Source: Shinella yambaruensis
GTDB taxonomy: Bacteria > Pseudomonadota > Alphaproteobacteria > Rhizobiales > Rhizobiaceae
Assembly (NCBI RefSeq): GCF_022899355.1
Contig: NZ_JALJCK010000014.1
Span: forward strand, 122,753-186,752
Direction of reading: 5' to 3'
DNA length: 64,000 nt
The notes under the pieces were generated by a model, which worked only from the letters and a program-made list of their open reading frames with translations, was not told the origin of the DNA and ran no database searches. Below are positions 36,282-44,420 of the stretch, one piece after another. The position numbers were made by a program, and so were the translations under genes. How positions within the stretch are numbered: the stretch's first letter is position 1; each line of letters begins with the position of its first letter.

Positions 36282-37268
36282 TCAGACCGGCTCCCAGCCG
36301 TCCTTCTCGCTGGCGCGGTAGATGGCGTCGATGAGCCTCTGGTTGAGGCGCGAGTTTTCCAGCGACACGACCTCCTCGTCCCCTCCGAGCGCCGCCCGTG
36401 TGAAGGCCTCGGCCTCGCGCCTGTACTGGCGGGCATCCTGGAAGCGGAAGAGCTGGCTTTCGCTGTGGCTCTGGTTGGTGAGCTCGATCTCCTCCGCCCC
36501 GTAGCGATCGGCATTGAAGGGCGACTTCACCTCGATGAAGCCCTTGTCGCCGTGGAAGACCATGACCTGGCGTTGGGCGAGCTGGGTGGAGACGTAGAAG
36601 GAGAGCTCGAAGTCGCCGAAATCGGCGCGCACGCTCGAATAGATGTCCGTGCCGAATTCCGGGTCGCGCTCCGTGCTCGCCTGCACGCGGACCGGCTCCT
36701 TGCCGGTGGAAAAGCGCGTGGTGATGGTCGGGTAGACGCCGATGTCGGGCAGGCCGCCGCCGCCGAGCGCCGGCACGTTGCGCATGTTGCCGGGGTCGCG
36801 GTTGAAATAGGTGAAGGCGCCCTGCACATGGCGCAGCCGGCCGATCGCGCCTTCGGCAAGCAGCGCGCGGACCTTCCGCCAGACGGGGCTGTAGGTGACC
36901 ATGAAGGCTTCCGAGATCAGCACCCCGTTGCGGTCGCGCGCGGCGATCAGCGCGTCGATCTCCCCGGCCTTGAGCGCGATCGGCTTTTCGCACAGCACAT
37001 GTTTTCCCGCATCCGCCGCCTTGATCGACCATTCCACATGCTGGGACGTCGGCAGCGGGATATAGACGGCGTCGATCGTGTCCGAGGCCAGCATCTCCTC
37101 GTAGGAGCCGAAGGCATGCGGCACCGAGAAGCGGTCGGCCATGGCGCGGGCCTTGGCGAGGTCACGGCTGGCAATGGCGGTGATGACGCAGTTTTCCGCG
37201 TCCTGGATGGCCGGCACGACGAGTTCGCGGCCGATCTTGGCCGTCGACAGGATTCCGAAACGCAGCAT
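36282..37268 (-). CDS. Gfo/Idh/MocA-family oxidoreductase
   Basis: NAD(P)-dependent sugar or cyclitol dehydrogenase, 328 aa. The N-terminal Rossmann part starts [20 protein letters not shown]. It shows [32 protein letters not shown] (catalytic Lys in EKP, about residue 93). The C-terminal alpha/beta domain has [12 protein letters not shown] with the Asp used in catalysis. Close relatives include xylose- and dihydrodiol-dehydrogenase-like proteins, so the substrate is open. ATG at 37268 follows GGGAGAG. It is divergent from an aldo/keto reductase gene. Confidence 0.9.
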   Translation of the reverse strand: MLRFGILSTAKIGRELVVPAIQDAENCVITAIASRDLAKARAMADRFSVPHAFGSYEEMLASDTIDAVYIPLPTSQHVEWSIKAADAGKHVLCEKPIALKAGEIDALIAARDRNGVLISEAFMVTYSPVWRKVRALLAEGAIGRLRHVQGAFTYFNRDPGNMRNVPALGGGGLPDIGVYPTITTRFSTGKEPVRVQASTERDPEFGTDIYSSVRADFGDFELSFYVSTQLAQRQVMVFHGDKGFIEVKSPFNADRYGAEEIELTNQSHSESQLFRFQDARQYRREAEAFTRAALGGDEEVVSLENSRLNQRLIDAIYRASEKDGWEPV

Positions 37269-37299
37269 GATGATCTCTCCCTGATTGCGACAGGGGACT

Positions 37300-37352
37300 A
37301 AAGCATGTCGCGCAAAAGTGTGCAGCGGTTTTGCGGCAACGACATGCGAAAA
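37300..37352. repeat. Rhizobial intergenic palindrome (GCATGTCGCGCAAAA type)
   Basis: AAAGCATGTCGCGCAAAAGT, then GCAGCGGTTTTGCG, then CAACGACATGC form a bulged inverted repeat, a common intergenic element in Rhizobiaceae. It lies just upstream of the Gfo/Idh/MocA start. Confidence 0.65.
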
Positions 37353-37528
37353 ATCAACGACCTAAAGCGCGGGGAGCGAAGCTGAAAGATCGCGACGCGC
37401 TTTCGCCGCGAGGTACGTTCCTCGCAAGCGCGGCGGCCGGCAAAAAGTCGGATCCACGGCGTGCAAAGGCGCCGGCCGCGCCCTATGTTGCAGGAAGCTT
37501 TTTCAGCACGAACCCCTTGGAGGACCCC

Positions 37529-38479
37529 ATGCAGTTTCGCGCCCTCGGCAAGACCGGCCTTTCGATCGCCCCCCTCGTCTTCGGCGGCAATGTCTTCGGC
37601 TGGACGGCCGACGAGAAGACCTCCTTCGACCTGCTCGACGCCTTCACCGGCGCCGGCTTCAACGCCATCGACACGGCCGACGTCTATTCGCGGTGGGCGC
37701 CGGGCAACCAGGGCGGCGAATCCGAGACGATCATCGGCAAGTGGCTGAAGCGCTCCGGCATCGCCCGCGACAGGGTGGTGGTCATCACCAAGGTCGGCTC
37801 CGACATGGGCCAGGGGCGCCGGGACCTGCGCAGGCGCTGGATCGTCGAGGCGGTCGAGAACTCGCTGAAGCGGCTCCAGACCGATCATATCGACCTCTAT
37901 CTCTCGCACTGGCCGGATCCGCAGACGCCCTACGAGGAGACGCTGGAGGCCCATGCAGGCCTCGTGAAGGCCGGCAAGGTGCGCGCCTTCGGCGCCTCGA
38001 ACCTCGATGCCGGCCAGTTGCAGGCCTCGTTCGAGGCCGCCGACAAGGCCGGCCTGCCGCGCTACGGCGCGCTTCAGCCGGAATACAATCTCTATGACCG
38101 CACCGGTTTCGAGGGCGCGCTGGCCGATCTGTGCCGGAAGGAGGACCTCGGCGTCATCACCTATTACAGCCTCGCCTCCGGCTTCCTGACCGGCAAGTAC
38201 CGCACGAAGGCGGACACCGAGGGCAAGGCCCGCGGCGAGGGCGTCGTGCGCTATCTCGACGACAAGGGCCTGCGCATCCTCGCCGCCCTCGACAAGGTGG
38301 CCGCCGAGACCGGCGCGACGCCGGCCGAAATCGCGCTCGCCTGGCTGATGGCCAAGCCTGCGGTCACCGCGCCGATCGCCAGCGCGACCAGCCTCGGCCA
38401 GCTCGCAAGCCTGATGAAGGCGGCAGCCCTCACGCTGAGCGCGGAGCAGATGGCCGCGCTCGACACGGCGGGGGCGTGA
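37529..38479 (+). CDS. Aldo/keto reductase
   Basis: NADPH-dependent (beta/alpha)8 aldo/keto reductase, 316 aa. The catalytic tetrad is visible: Asp and Tyr in DTADVYSRW (about residues 51-56), Lys in VVITKVGSDMG and His in DLYLSHWPD. The C-terminal half has GVITYYSLASGFLTGKYR and APIASATSLGQL for cofactor binding. ATG at 37529 follows TTGGAGG. It lies 3 bases before a GNAT gene on the same strand, likely an operon. It resembles the YajO/general-stress-protein-69 group; substrate unknown. Confidence 0.92.
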   Translation: MQFRALGKTGLSIAPLVFGGNVFGWTADEKTSFDLLDAFTGAGFNAIDTADVYSRWAPGNQGGESETIIGKWLKRSGIARDRVVVITKVGSDMGQGRRDLRRRWIVEAVENSLKRLQTDHIDLYLSHWPDPQTPYEETLEAHAGLVKAGKVRAFGASNLDAGQLQASFEAADKAGLPRYGALQPEYNLYDRTGFEGALADLCRKEDLGVITYYSLASGFLTGKYRTKADTEGKARGEGVVRYLDDKGLRILAALDKVAAETGATPAEIALAWLMAKPAVTAPIASATSLGQLASLMKAAALTLSAEQMAALDTAGA

Positions 38480-38482
38480 GCC

Positions 38483-38926
38483 ATGGCCATCACCATCCGC
38501 GATGCGCTGGAGGGTGACGAGGCGGCCTGGAGAAAGCTCTGGGCCGGCTACCTCGCCTTCTACGAGACCGACGTGCCGGAGGAGGTGACCGCCTTCACCT
38601 GGGCACGCATCCTGGATCCCGGCTCGCGCGTCTCGATGCGGCTTGCCGAGGAGGACGGGACGGTGCTGGGCTTTGCCATCCATCACTACCACGATTCCAC
38701 CTGGGGCATCGCGCCGGAAGGCTATCTCGAGGACATGTTCGTCGACGAGGGCACGCGCGGCAGGGGTATCGGCCGGGCGCTGATCGACGACCTCGTCACC
38801 ATTTCCAGGCGCAACGGCTGGCGCGGCATCTACTGGCACACCCGCCAGGACAATGCGCGCGCCCGCAAGCTCTACGACAGCTATGTCGAGGCCGACGGGC
38901 ATATCCGCTACCGGCTGAAAACCTGA
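38483..38926 (+). CDS. GNAT-family N-acetyltransferase
   Basis: Acetyl-CoA-dependent acetyltransferase, 147 aa. The acetyl-CoA loop is EDMFVDEGTRGRGIGRALIDDL (R/Q-x-x-G-x-G/A, about residues 80-100), followed by GIYWHTRQDNARARKLYDSY near the C-terminus, typical of amine or amino-acid acetyltransferases. It begins 3 bases after the aldo/keto reductase stop and is convergent with a LysR gene. Substrate unknown. Confidence 0.9.
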   Translation: MAITIRDALEGDEAAWRKLWAGYLAFYETDVPEEVTAFTWARILDPGSRVSMRLAEEDGTVLGFAIHHYHDSTWGIAPEGYLEDMFVDEGTRGRGIGRALIDDLVTISRRNGWRGIYWHTRQDNARARKLYDSYVEADGHIRYRLKT

Positions 38927-38947
38927 CACAGTTCCGTTGAGCCCGGG

Positions 38948-39838
38948 TCAGCCGCGGAACCGGAAGAAATCGACGAAGGCGCGCAGCGCCGGGCGCATCT
39001 GCCGGCGCGAGGGATAGTAGATCGAAAAGCCGTCGAAGGCCGGGCACCAGTCTTCCAGCGCTGCGACGAGCCGGCCGGCCTCGATATCCTCGCCGACGCG
39101 CTGGTCGAAGACATAGGCAAGGCCCGCGCCGTCCATCGCGGCCGCGCGCATCAGCCGCTGGTCGGAGACGATCAGCGGGCCGGCGACGTCGACCGTCACC
39201 AGCCGCCCGTCCTTTTCCAGCTCCCAGCGATAGATCCGCCCGCTGGAAAAGCGCCGCCGGATGCAGCGGTGCTGCATGAGGTCGCGCGGCTGGACGGGTT
39301 TCGGATGACACTCGAAATAGGCCGGCGCGCCGACGATGAGGCCGCGCCAGGGGCCGCTCGCCCGGACCGCGATCATGTCCGCCTCCAGATGTTCGCCGAG
39401 CCGCAGCCCGGCATCGAACCCCTTCTCGACGATGTCCTCGAAGCGGTCGTCGGTCCGAAGGTCCAGCTCGATCTCCGGATAGGCGGCGAGGAAGGCGCCG
39501 AGCCGCGGCATGACGATGTCCTCGGCGGCGATCAGCGGCATGGTGACGCGCAACGGACCGGCGGGGCGGCCCTGCCGGTCGGCAAGCGCCTCTATGGCCG
39601 AACCGATGTCGGAAAGCGCCGGCGCCAGCGTGTCGAGCAGCAAGCGTCCCTCCTCGGTCGGCGCCACGGAGCGGGTGGTGCGCGCGATGAGGCGCACGCC
39701 GAGACTCGCCTCCAGCGCCGAGACCGCATGGCTGACGGCGGAGGGCGCGATGCCGAGTTCGCCCGCGGCCTTGCGAAAGCTGCGCGTCTCCGCGACGATG
39801 GCGAGCACGGCGAGCTGGGAAAGCTGGGTCCGGTTCAT
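38948..39838 (-). CDS. LysR-family transcriptional regulator
   Basis: LTTR of 296 aa. The N-terminal HTH (about residues 1-60) has SFRKAAGELGIAPSAVSHAVSALEASLGVRLIARTTR. The C-terminal effector domain runs to the end (FFRFRG). ATG at 39838 (MNRTQLSQL). It is divergent from the aldo/keto reductase at 39991 with 152 bases between, the standard LysR-target layout. A TTGTTC-N9-GAACAA repeat at 39838-39858 touches its own start codon. Likely activator of that reductase gene and self-repressor (inferred). Confidence 0.92.
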   Translation of the reverse strand: MNRTQLSQLAVLAIVAETRSFRKAAGELGIAPSAVSHAVSALEASLGVRLIARTTRSVAPTEEGRLLLDTLAPALSDIGSAIEALADRQGRPAGPLRVTMPLIAAEDIVMPRLGAFLAAYPEIELDLRTDDRFEDIVEKGFDAGLRLGEHLEADMIAVRASGPWRGLIVGAPAYFECHPKPVQPRDLMQHRCIRRRFSSGRIYRWELEKDGRLVTVDVAGPLIVSDQRLMRAAAMDGAGLAYVFDQRVGEDIEAGRLVAALEDWCPAFDGFSIYYPSRRQMRPALRAFVDFFRFRG

Positions 39839-39858
39839 TGTTCCAACAGATAGAACAA
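39838..39858. promoter_or_regulatory. LysR-type operator candidate
   Basis: Perfect inverted repeat TTGTTC-N9-GAACAA directly at the LysR start codon, in the divergent spacer to the aldo/keto reductase. Fits the T-N11-A pattern expected of a LysR recognition site. Confidence 0.5.
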
Positions 39859-39990
39859 GCCGTTGGCTTTTGCAGCAATTTTCCGATGAGGCGCCGCGTC
39901 CTAGATTGGCTTTGCCCGGATGACGGCGGACCGTTCGCCGCCCGGCCGCGCGGACCCGCCTCCCGGGGTCCACAGAAGAAGGATTTCGCC

Positions 39991-40989
39991 ATGAAACACA
40001 GACAGCTCGGTATCCTCGACGTTTCCGCCCTCGGCCTCGGCTGCATGGGCATGAGCCATGCCTACGGCCCCTCCAGCGACGAGACGGCGGCCATCGACAC
40101 GCTGCACCGCGCCGTCGATCTCGGCATCACCCTGTTCGACACGGCCGAGGTCTACGGCCCCTACAGGAACGAGATCCTCCTCGGCAAGGCGCTGAAGCCG
40201 GTGCGCGACAAGGTGGTGATCGCCACCAAGTTCGGCTTCCGCATCGATCCCGCCAAACCCTCGGCCGAGATGATCACGGGCACGGACAGCCGGCCGGAAA
40301 ACGTCAGGGCCGTCGCCGAGGCCTCGCTGAAGCGGCTCGGCATCGAGGTCATCGACCTCTACTACCAGCACCGCGTCGACCCGGACGTGCCGATCGAGGA
40401 GACGGTGGGCGCCATGGCGGAGCTGGTGCGCGCGGGCAAGGTGAAGGCGCTCGGCCTTTCGGAAGCCGGCAGCGAGACGATCCGCAAGGCCCATGCCGTG
40501 CACCCGATCGCCGCCATGCAAAGCGAATATTCGCTGTGGACCCGTGACGTCGAGGAAAACGGCGTGCTGGAGACCTGCCGCACGCTCGGCATCGGCTTCG
40601 TGCCCTTCAGCCCGCTCGGCCGCGGCGTGCTCACCGGCGCGCTGAAGAAGCTGGACGGCCTTGCCGACGACGATTTCCGCCGCTCGCTGCCGCGCTTCGC
40701 CGCGGAGAATTTCGACGCCAACCTCGCGCTGGTCGCCCTCCTGGAGGAGATGGCGGCGGAAAAGGGCGTCGCCCCGGCGCAGCTCGCGCTTGCCTGGGTG
40801 CTGGCGCAGGGCGATTTCATCGTGCCGATCCCCGGCGCCAGCAAGGTGCCGCACCTGGAGCAGAACGCCGCCGCCGCAGCTATCGTCCTGACGCCGGAGG
40901 AAGCCGCCCGCCTCGGCGACCTCCTGTCGCCGGTCAAGGTGGCCGGCGGACGCTACCCGCAGCGCATGGCCTCGATGGCCAACCGGTAA
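39991..40989 (+). CDS. Aldo/keto reductase (AKR13/YhdN-like)
   Basis: NADPH-dependent aldo/keto reductase of 332 aa, distinct from the one at 37529. Active-site residues lie in LFDTAEVYGPYRNE (Asp, Tyr), VVIATKFGFRID (Lys) and DLYYQHRVDPDVPIEET (His). LGLGCMGMSHAYGP at the N-terminus and GFVPFSPLGRGVLTG are hallmarks of the AKR13 group that reduces reactive aldehydes. ATG at 39991 follows AAGAAGGA. The neighbouring LysR gene probably controls it. Confidence 0.93.
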   Translation: MKHRQLGILDVSALGLGCMGMSHAYGPSSDETAAIDTLHRAVDLGITLFDTAEVYGPYRNEILLGKALKPVRDKVVIATKFGFRIDPAKPSAEMITGTDSRPENVRAVAEASLKRLGIEVIDLYYQHRVDPDVPIEETVGAMAELVRAGKVKALGLSEAGSETIRKAHAVHPIAAMQSEYSLWTRDVEENGVLETCRTLGIGFVPFSPLGRGVLTGALKKLDGLADDDFRRSLPRFAAENFDANLALVALLEEMAAEKGVAPAQLALAWVLAQGDFIVPIPGASKVPHLEQNAAAAAIVLTPEEAARLGDLLSPVKVAGGRYPQRMASMANR

Positions 40990-41013
40990 GGAAAGGCTAC
41001 CCCGCCTCTCCTC

Positions 41014-41090
41014 CGTCATGGTCGGGCTCGACCCGACCATCCACAAGCCGCTGAAAAGACTGGATCCTCGGGTCAGGCCCGAGGATGACG
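41014..41090. repeat. Paired palindromic repeat units
   Basis: Units at 41014-41043 (core GGTCGGGCTCGACCCGACC) and 41061-41090 (core CCTCGGGTCAGGCCCGAGG), inverted to each other, belong to the same dispersed family as 5016-5102. The first has a changed core in which both arms co-vary, so the hairpin is kept. Confidence 0.82.
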
Positions 41091-41123
41091 GAGTGCTTGT
41101 AGCGATGTTTGCCACCAAACAGA

Positions 41124-41149
41124 AAGGCCGCGGACAGTTCCGCGACCTT
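41124..41149 (-). terminator. Terminator after glycerate kinase gene
   Basis: A 10-bp stem (41124-41133 with 41140-41149, one G-U pair on the minus strand) with a 6-base loop lies 28 bases beyond the kinase stop and is followed by TCTGTTTGG. Confidence 0.7.
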
Positions 41150-41177
41150 CCTCATATTTAGCTGGATTCTCCCAATC

Positions 41178-42446
41178 CTACTGGATGAGGATAGCCCGGA
41201 AATCGTTGACATTGGTACCGGTCGGGCCGGGCACGAAGAGGTCGCCGAGCGCGTCGAAGGCGGTCCAGCTGTCGTTGCGGCCGAGGAATTCCGCGGCATC
41301 CTTGCCCTGGTCGGCGAGGCGCGCGACGGTGGTCCCGTCGGCGAAGGCGCCGGCATTGTCCTCCGAACCGTCGATCCCGTCCGTGTCGGCGGCAAGCGCA
41401 AAGAGACCCGGCAGGCCATCGATGCCGCAGGCGAGGGACAGGAGGAACTCGCCGTTGCGCCCGCCCTTGCCCTTGCCCCTGATCGTCACGGTCGTCTCGC
41501 CGCCCGACAGCACGACAACGGGCTTGCGGAACGGCCGGTCGCGGCGGACCACCTCGGCGGCGATCGCCGCATGCACGCGGCCGACCTCGGCCGCCTCGCC
41601 CTCGATGGCGTCAGAAAGGATGACGGCCTCGACACCCGCCTTGCGCGCCGCTTCGGCAGCGGCCTCCAGCGAAACGGCGGCGGAGGCGACGAGCTTGACC
41701 GCATTGCGGGCGAAGGCGGCCTCGGACGGCAGCGGCGGCTCGTCCTTGCCGTCGCGGATGTGGCGCATCACGGCTTCGGGCAGGTCGAGGCGGTAGCGCT
41801 CGATGAGGCGCAGGGCATCCGCGCGGGTGGTCTCGTCCGCGATGGTCGGGCCGGAGGCGACGAGGGCGGGATTGTCGCCGGGAATGTCGGAGACGACGAG
41901 CGAGACGACGCGGGCCGGATGGGCAAGCGCGGCGAGCCGGCCGCCCTTGATGCGCGAGACCTGCTTGCGCACGGCGTTCATGGCGCTGATCGGCGCACCG
42001 GAAGCGAGCAGCGCCTTGTTGACGGCGATCTCGTCGGCAAGTGTCAGGTCGCCGGCCGGCGCCGGCAGCAGGGCCGAACCGCCGCCGCAGACGAGGGCGA
42101 CGACGAGGTCGTCCTCCGTGAGGCCCCGCACGGCGGCCATCAGCCGGCCGGAGGCGAGGAGCCCGCTGTCATCCGGCACCGGATGGGCGGCCTCCAGGAT
42201 CTCGATGCGCTCGCAGGCCACGGCATAGCCGTAGCGCGTGACGACGACGCCGGTGAGCGGGCCGTCCCAGAGCCGCTCGAAGGCGCGCGCCATCTGCGCC
42301 GCGCCCTTTCCGGCGCCGATCACCACCGTACGGCCCTTCGGCTTTTCCGGCAGGTTGGCGGCCAGCACCTTGTCCGGATCGGCGGCGGAGACTGCGACGG
42401 AAAAGAGATGTTCGAGAAAGGCGCGCGGATCGGCGATGGGCGGCAT
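41178..42446 (-). CDS. Glycerate kinase (MOFRL family, GckA/TtuD type)
   Basis: ATP-dependent glycerate kinase, 422 aa, making 2-phosphoglycerate (usual for this family) from D-glycerate. Motifs: VVIGAGKGAAQMARAFE (about 42-58), HPVPDDSG, LVCGGGSALLPAPAGDLTLAD (about 115-135), VVSDIPGDNPALVASGPT, and the C-terminal MOFRL block VVVLSGGETTVTIRGKGKGGRNGEFLL. ATG at 42446 follows GGAGGA. It lies downstream of gcl-hyi-glxR on the same strand, 247 bases after glxR. It completes the glycerate pathway from glyoxylate to glycolysis. A hairpin before it may lower read-through, so it may have its own promoter. Confidence 0.93.
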   Translation of the reverse strand: MPPIADPRAFLEHLFSVAVSAADPDKVLAANLPEKPKGRTVVIGAGKGAAQMARAFERLWDGPLTGVVVTRYGYAVACERIEILEAAHPVPDDSGLLASGRLMAAVRGLTEDDLVVALVCGGGSALLPAPAGDLTLADEIAVNKALLASGAPISAMNAVRKQVSRIKGGRLAALAHPARVVSLVVSDIPGDNPALVASGPTIADETTRADALRLIERYRLDLPEAVMRHIRDGKDEPPLPSEAAFARNAVKLVASAAVSLEAAAEAARKAGVEAVILSDAIEGEAAEVGRVHAAIAAEVVRRDRPFRKPVVVLSGGETTVTIRGKGKGGRNGEFLLSLACGIDGLPGLFALAADTDGIDGSEDNAGAFADGTTVARLADQGKDAAEFLGRNDSWTAFDALGDLFVPGPTGTNVNDFRAILIQ

Positions 42447-42573
42447 GGGTTCCTCCGGGTCACGCTGCGCCGGGCCTCGAAACGAGGGATTCCGGCAGCA
42501 GATTCAAAATTCTACAGCGGCCGTCGCCATGTGCGGGGCGCGCGGCGCTTCGGGCCGGGCAATTAAGCACAGC

Positions 42574-42636
42574 CCCTCACCCGCCCGCCAGCACCTCCCG
42601 ATGAAAAAGAGCCGCGGCGGGGGATGAGGGGGCGCG
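42574..42636. repeat. Degenerate REP-like element
   Basis: CCCCTCACCCGCCCGCCAGC and GCGGCGGGGGATGAGGGGG flank a short AT-rich middle between glxR and the kinase gene. A worn member of the 30866-31024 family. Confidence 0.55.
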
Positions 42637-42656
42637 CCGCCTCCTCCGGAAGGGGT

Positions 42657-42687
42657 GGCCGGGCGGGGCTCCCCTCCCCGCCCGGCC
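42657..42687 (-). terminator. GC-rich hairpin after glxR
   Basis: A 12-bp perfect stem (42657-42668 with 42676-42687) lies just 6 bases past the glxR stop. It is very stable but has no U-tract, so it may be an attenuator or RNA-stability element between glxR and the kinase gene. Confidence 0.5.
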
Positions 42688-42693
42688 AGGCCG

Positions 42694-43578
42694 TCATGCG
42701 ACGGCGTGGTTCGCCATGCGCTCCAGCGCCTTGACGAGACCTGAGTGATCGAGGCCGGCCTCGCCATGGGCGGCGCACTGGTTGAAGAGCTCCTGCGTGG
42801 ACGCGGTGTTGGGCAGGGCGACGCCGAGCGTCTTGGCGCCCTGCAGCGCGAGGTTCAGGTCCTTCTGGTGCAGCGAGATGCGGAAGCCCGGATCGAAGGT
42901 GCGCTTGACCATGCGCTCGCCGTGCACTTCGAGAATGCGCGAGGAGGCAAAGCCGCCCATCAGCGCGGCGCGCACGCGCGCCGGATCGGCGCCGGCCTTC
43001 GAGGCGAAGACGAGGGCTTCGGACACCGCCTCGATGGTCAGCGCGACGATGATCTGGTTGGCGACCTTCGTCACCTGGCCGTCGCCGCAATCGCCGACGA
43101 GGGTGATGTTCTTGCCCATCAGCTGGAAGAGCGGCAGCGCCCGGTCGAAGCTTTCCTGCGAGCCGCCGGCCATGATGGAGAGCGAGGCGTTCCTGGCGCC
43201 GACCTCGCCGCCCGAGACCGGGCCATCGACATATTCGGCACCGGTCGCACGGATCTTCCTGGCAAATTCCTTGGTGGCGATCGGCGAGATCGAGCTCATG
43301 TCGATGACGAGCTTGCCGGCCGCAAGACCGTAGGAGACGCCGTTCTCGCCGAAGAGCACGTCTTCGACCTCGGGCGTATCGGGCAGCATGAGGATGATCG
43401 TGTCGACGGTCTCGGCCAGCACCTTCGGGCTGTCGACGATCTTCAGGCCGTTGTCGATGAGTTCCTGACGCGGCGGGATTGCGAATTTCGAGGTGATCAC
43501 CGTGTGGCCGGCGTCCTGAAGGTGACGCGCCATGGGGGTGCCCATGATGCCGAGGCCGATGAAACCGATACTTGCCAT
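42694..43578 (-). CDS. glxR: Tartronate semialdehyde reductase (2-hydroxy-3-oxopropionate reductase)
   Basis: NAD(P)H-dependent beta-hydroxyacid dehydrogenase, 294 aa, reducing tartronate semialdehyde to D-glycerate. N-terminal IGFIGLGIMGTPMARHL is the dinucleotide site. The catalytic region has DGPVSGGEVGARNASLSIMAGG (about 118-140) and the catalytic Lys in GQVTKVANQIIVALTIEAVSEAL (about 170). ATG at 43578 follows GGGAG. It lies 43 bases after hyi in the gcl operon, which fixes the substrate among the family (GarR/GlxR rather than 3-hydroxyisobutyrate dehydrogenase). Confidence 0.95.
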   Translation of the reverse strand: MASIGFIGLGIMGTPMARHLQDAGHTVITSKFAIPPRQELIDNGLKIVDSPKVLAETVDTIILMLPDTPEVEDVLFGENGVSYGLAAGKLVIDMSSISPIATKEFARKIRATGAEYVDGPVSGGEVGARNASLSIMAGGSQESFDRALPLFQLMGKNITLVGDCGDGQVTKVANQIIVALTIEAVSEALVFASKAGADPARVRAALMGGFASSRILEVHGERMVKRTFDPGFRISLHQKDLNLALQGAKTLGVALPNTASTQELFNQCAAHGEAGLDHSGLVKALERMANHAVA

Positions 43579-43621
43579 GATCTGAACTCCCAGACTTTCA
43601 GCTTTGAATGTGTTTGTGTCT

Positions 43622-44401
43622 TCAGCGGCCGACTTCGGCCAGCCAGCCGAGGCCTTCCTGCGTCGTGGTGCGCGGCTTGTATTCGCAGCCGATCCAGCCG
43701 TCGTAGCCGAGCGCATCGAGCGTCTTGAACACGAAGGGCCAGGCGATCTCGCCGGTGCCCGGTTCGCCCCGGCCCGGATTGTCGGCAAGCTGCACATGGG
43801 CGATCTGCGCCTGGTGCTTCCTGAACGTGCCGATCAGCTCGCCCTCGGTGCGCTGCTGGTGATAGAGGTCGTACTGGATGAACAGGTTGTCGCTGCCCAC
43901 CTCGGCGATGATGGAGGCCGCCTGGACCGGGGTGTTGAGGTAGAAGCCCGGAATGTCGAAGCGGTTGATCGGCTCGATCAGAAGCCGGATTCCGTGCTTG
44001 CCGAGCTCGCCAGCCGCCAGCTTCAGGTTGGCGACGAAGGTGGTGCGCAGCACCTCGTCCGGAACGCCGACCGGGGCGATGCCCGAGAGGCAGTTGACCT
44101 GCCTGCAGCCGAGCGCCGTCGCATAGTCGATGGCCGAGGCCACGCCGCGGCGGAACTCGTCGACCCGGTCCGGCAGGACCGCGATGCCGCGCTCGCCGCC
44201 GGCCCAGTTGCCGGCCGGCAGGTTGTGCAGCACTTGCGTCAGGCCATTGAGATCAAGCGCGGCGCGCAGCGCCTCCTTGTCGAAATCGTAGGGGAAGAGA
44301 TATTCCACCCCTTCGAAGCCGGCCTTGGCGGCCAGCGCGAAGCGCTCGAGGAACGGCGCCTCGTTGAAGAGCATGGTCAGGTTGGCCGCGAATTTCGGCA
44401 T
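43622..44401 (-). CDS. hyi: Hydroxypyruvate isomerase
   Basis: TIM-barrel (AP endonuclease 2 family) isomerase, 259 aa, interconverting hydroxypyruvate and tartronate semialdehyde. MPKFAANLTMLFNE is the family N-terminus. Metal and acid-base residues lie in LLIEPINRFDIPGFYLN (Glu about 143), FIQYDLYHQQRTEGE, HVQLADNPGRGEPGTGEI and IGCEYKP (Glu about 240). ATG at 44401 follows AGAGGAAA. It sits 19 bases after gcl and 43 before glxR, the classical gcl-hyi-glxR order. Confidence 0.95.
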   Translation of the reverse strand: MPKFAANLTMLFNEAPFLERFALAAKAGFEGVEYLFPYDFDKEALRAALDLNGLTQVLHNLPAGNWAGGERGIAVLPDRVDEFRRGVASAIDYATALGCRQVNCLSGIAPVGVPDEVLRTTFVANLKLAAGELGKHGIRLLIEPINRFDIPGFYLNTPVQAASIIAEVGSDNLFIQYDLYHQQRTEGELIGTFRKHQAQIAHVQLADNPGRGEPGTGEIAWPFVFKTLDALGYDGWIGCEYKPRTTTQEGLGWLAEVGR

Positions 44402-44420
44402 GGTGTTTCCTCTCTTCGTC

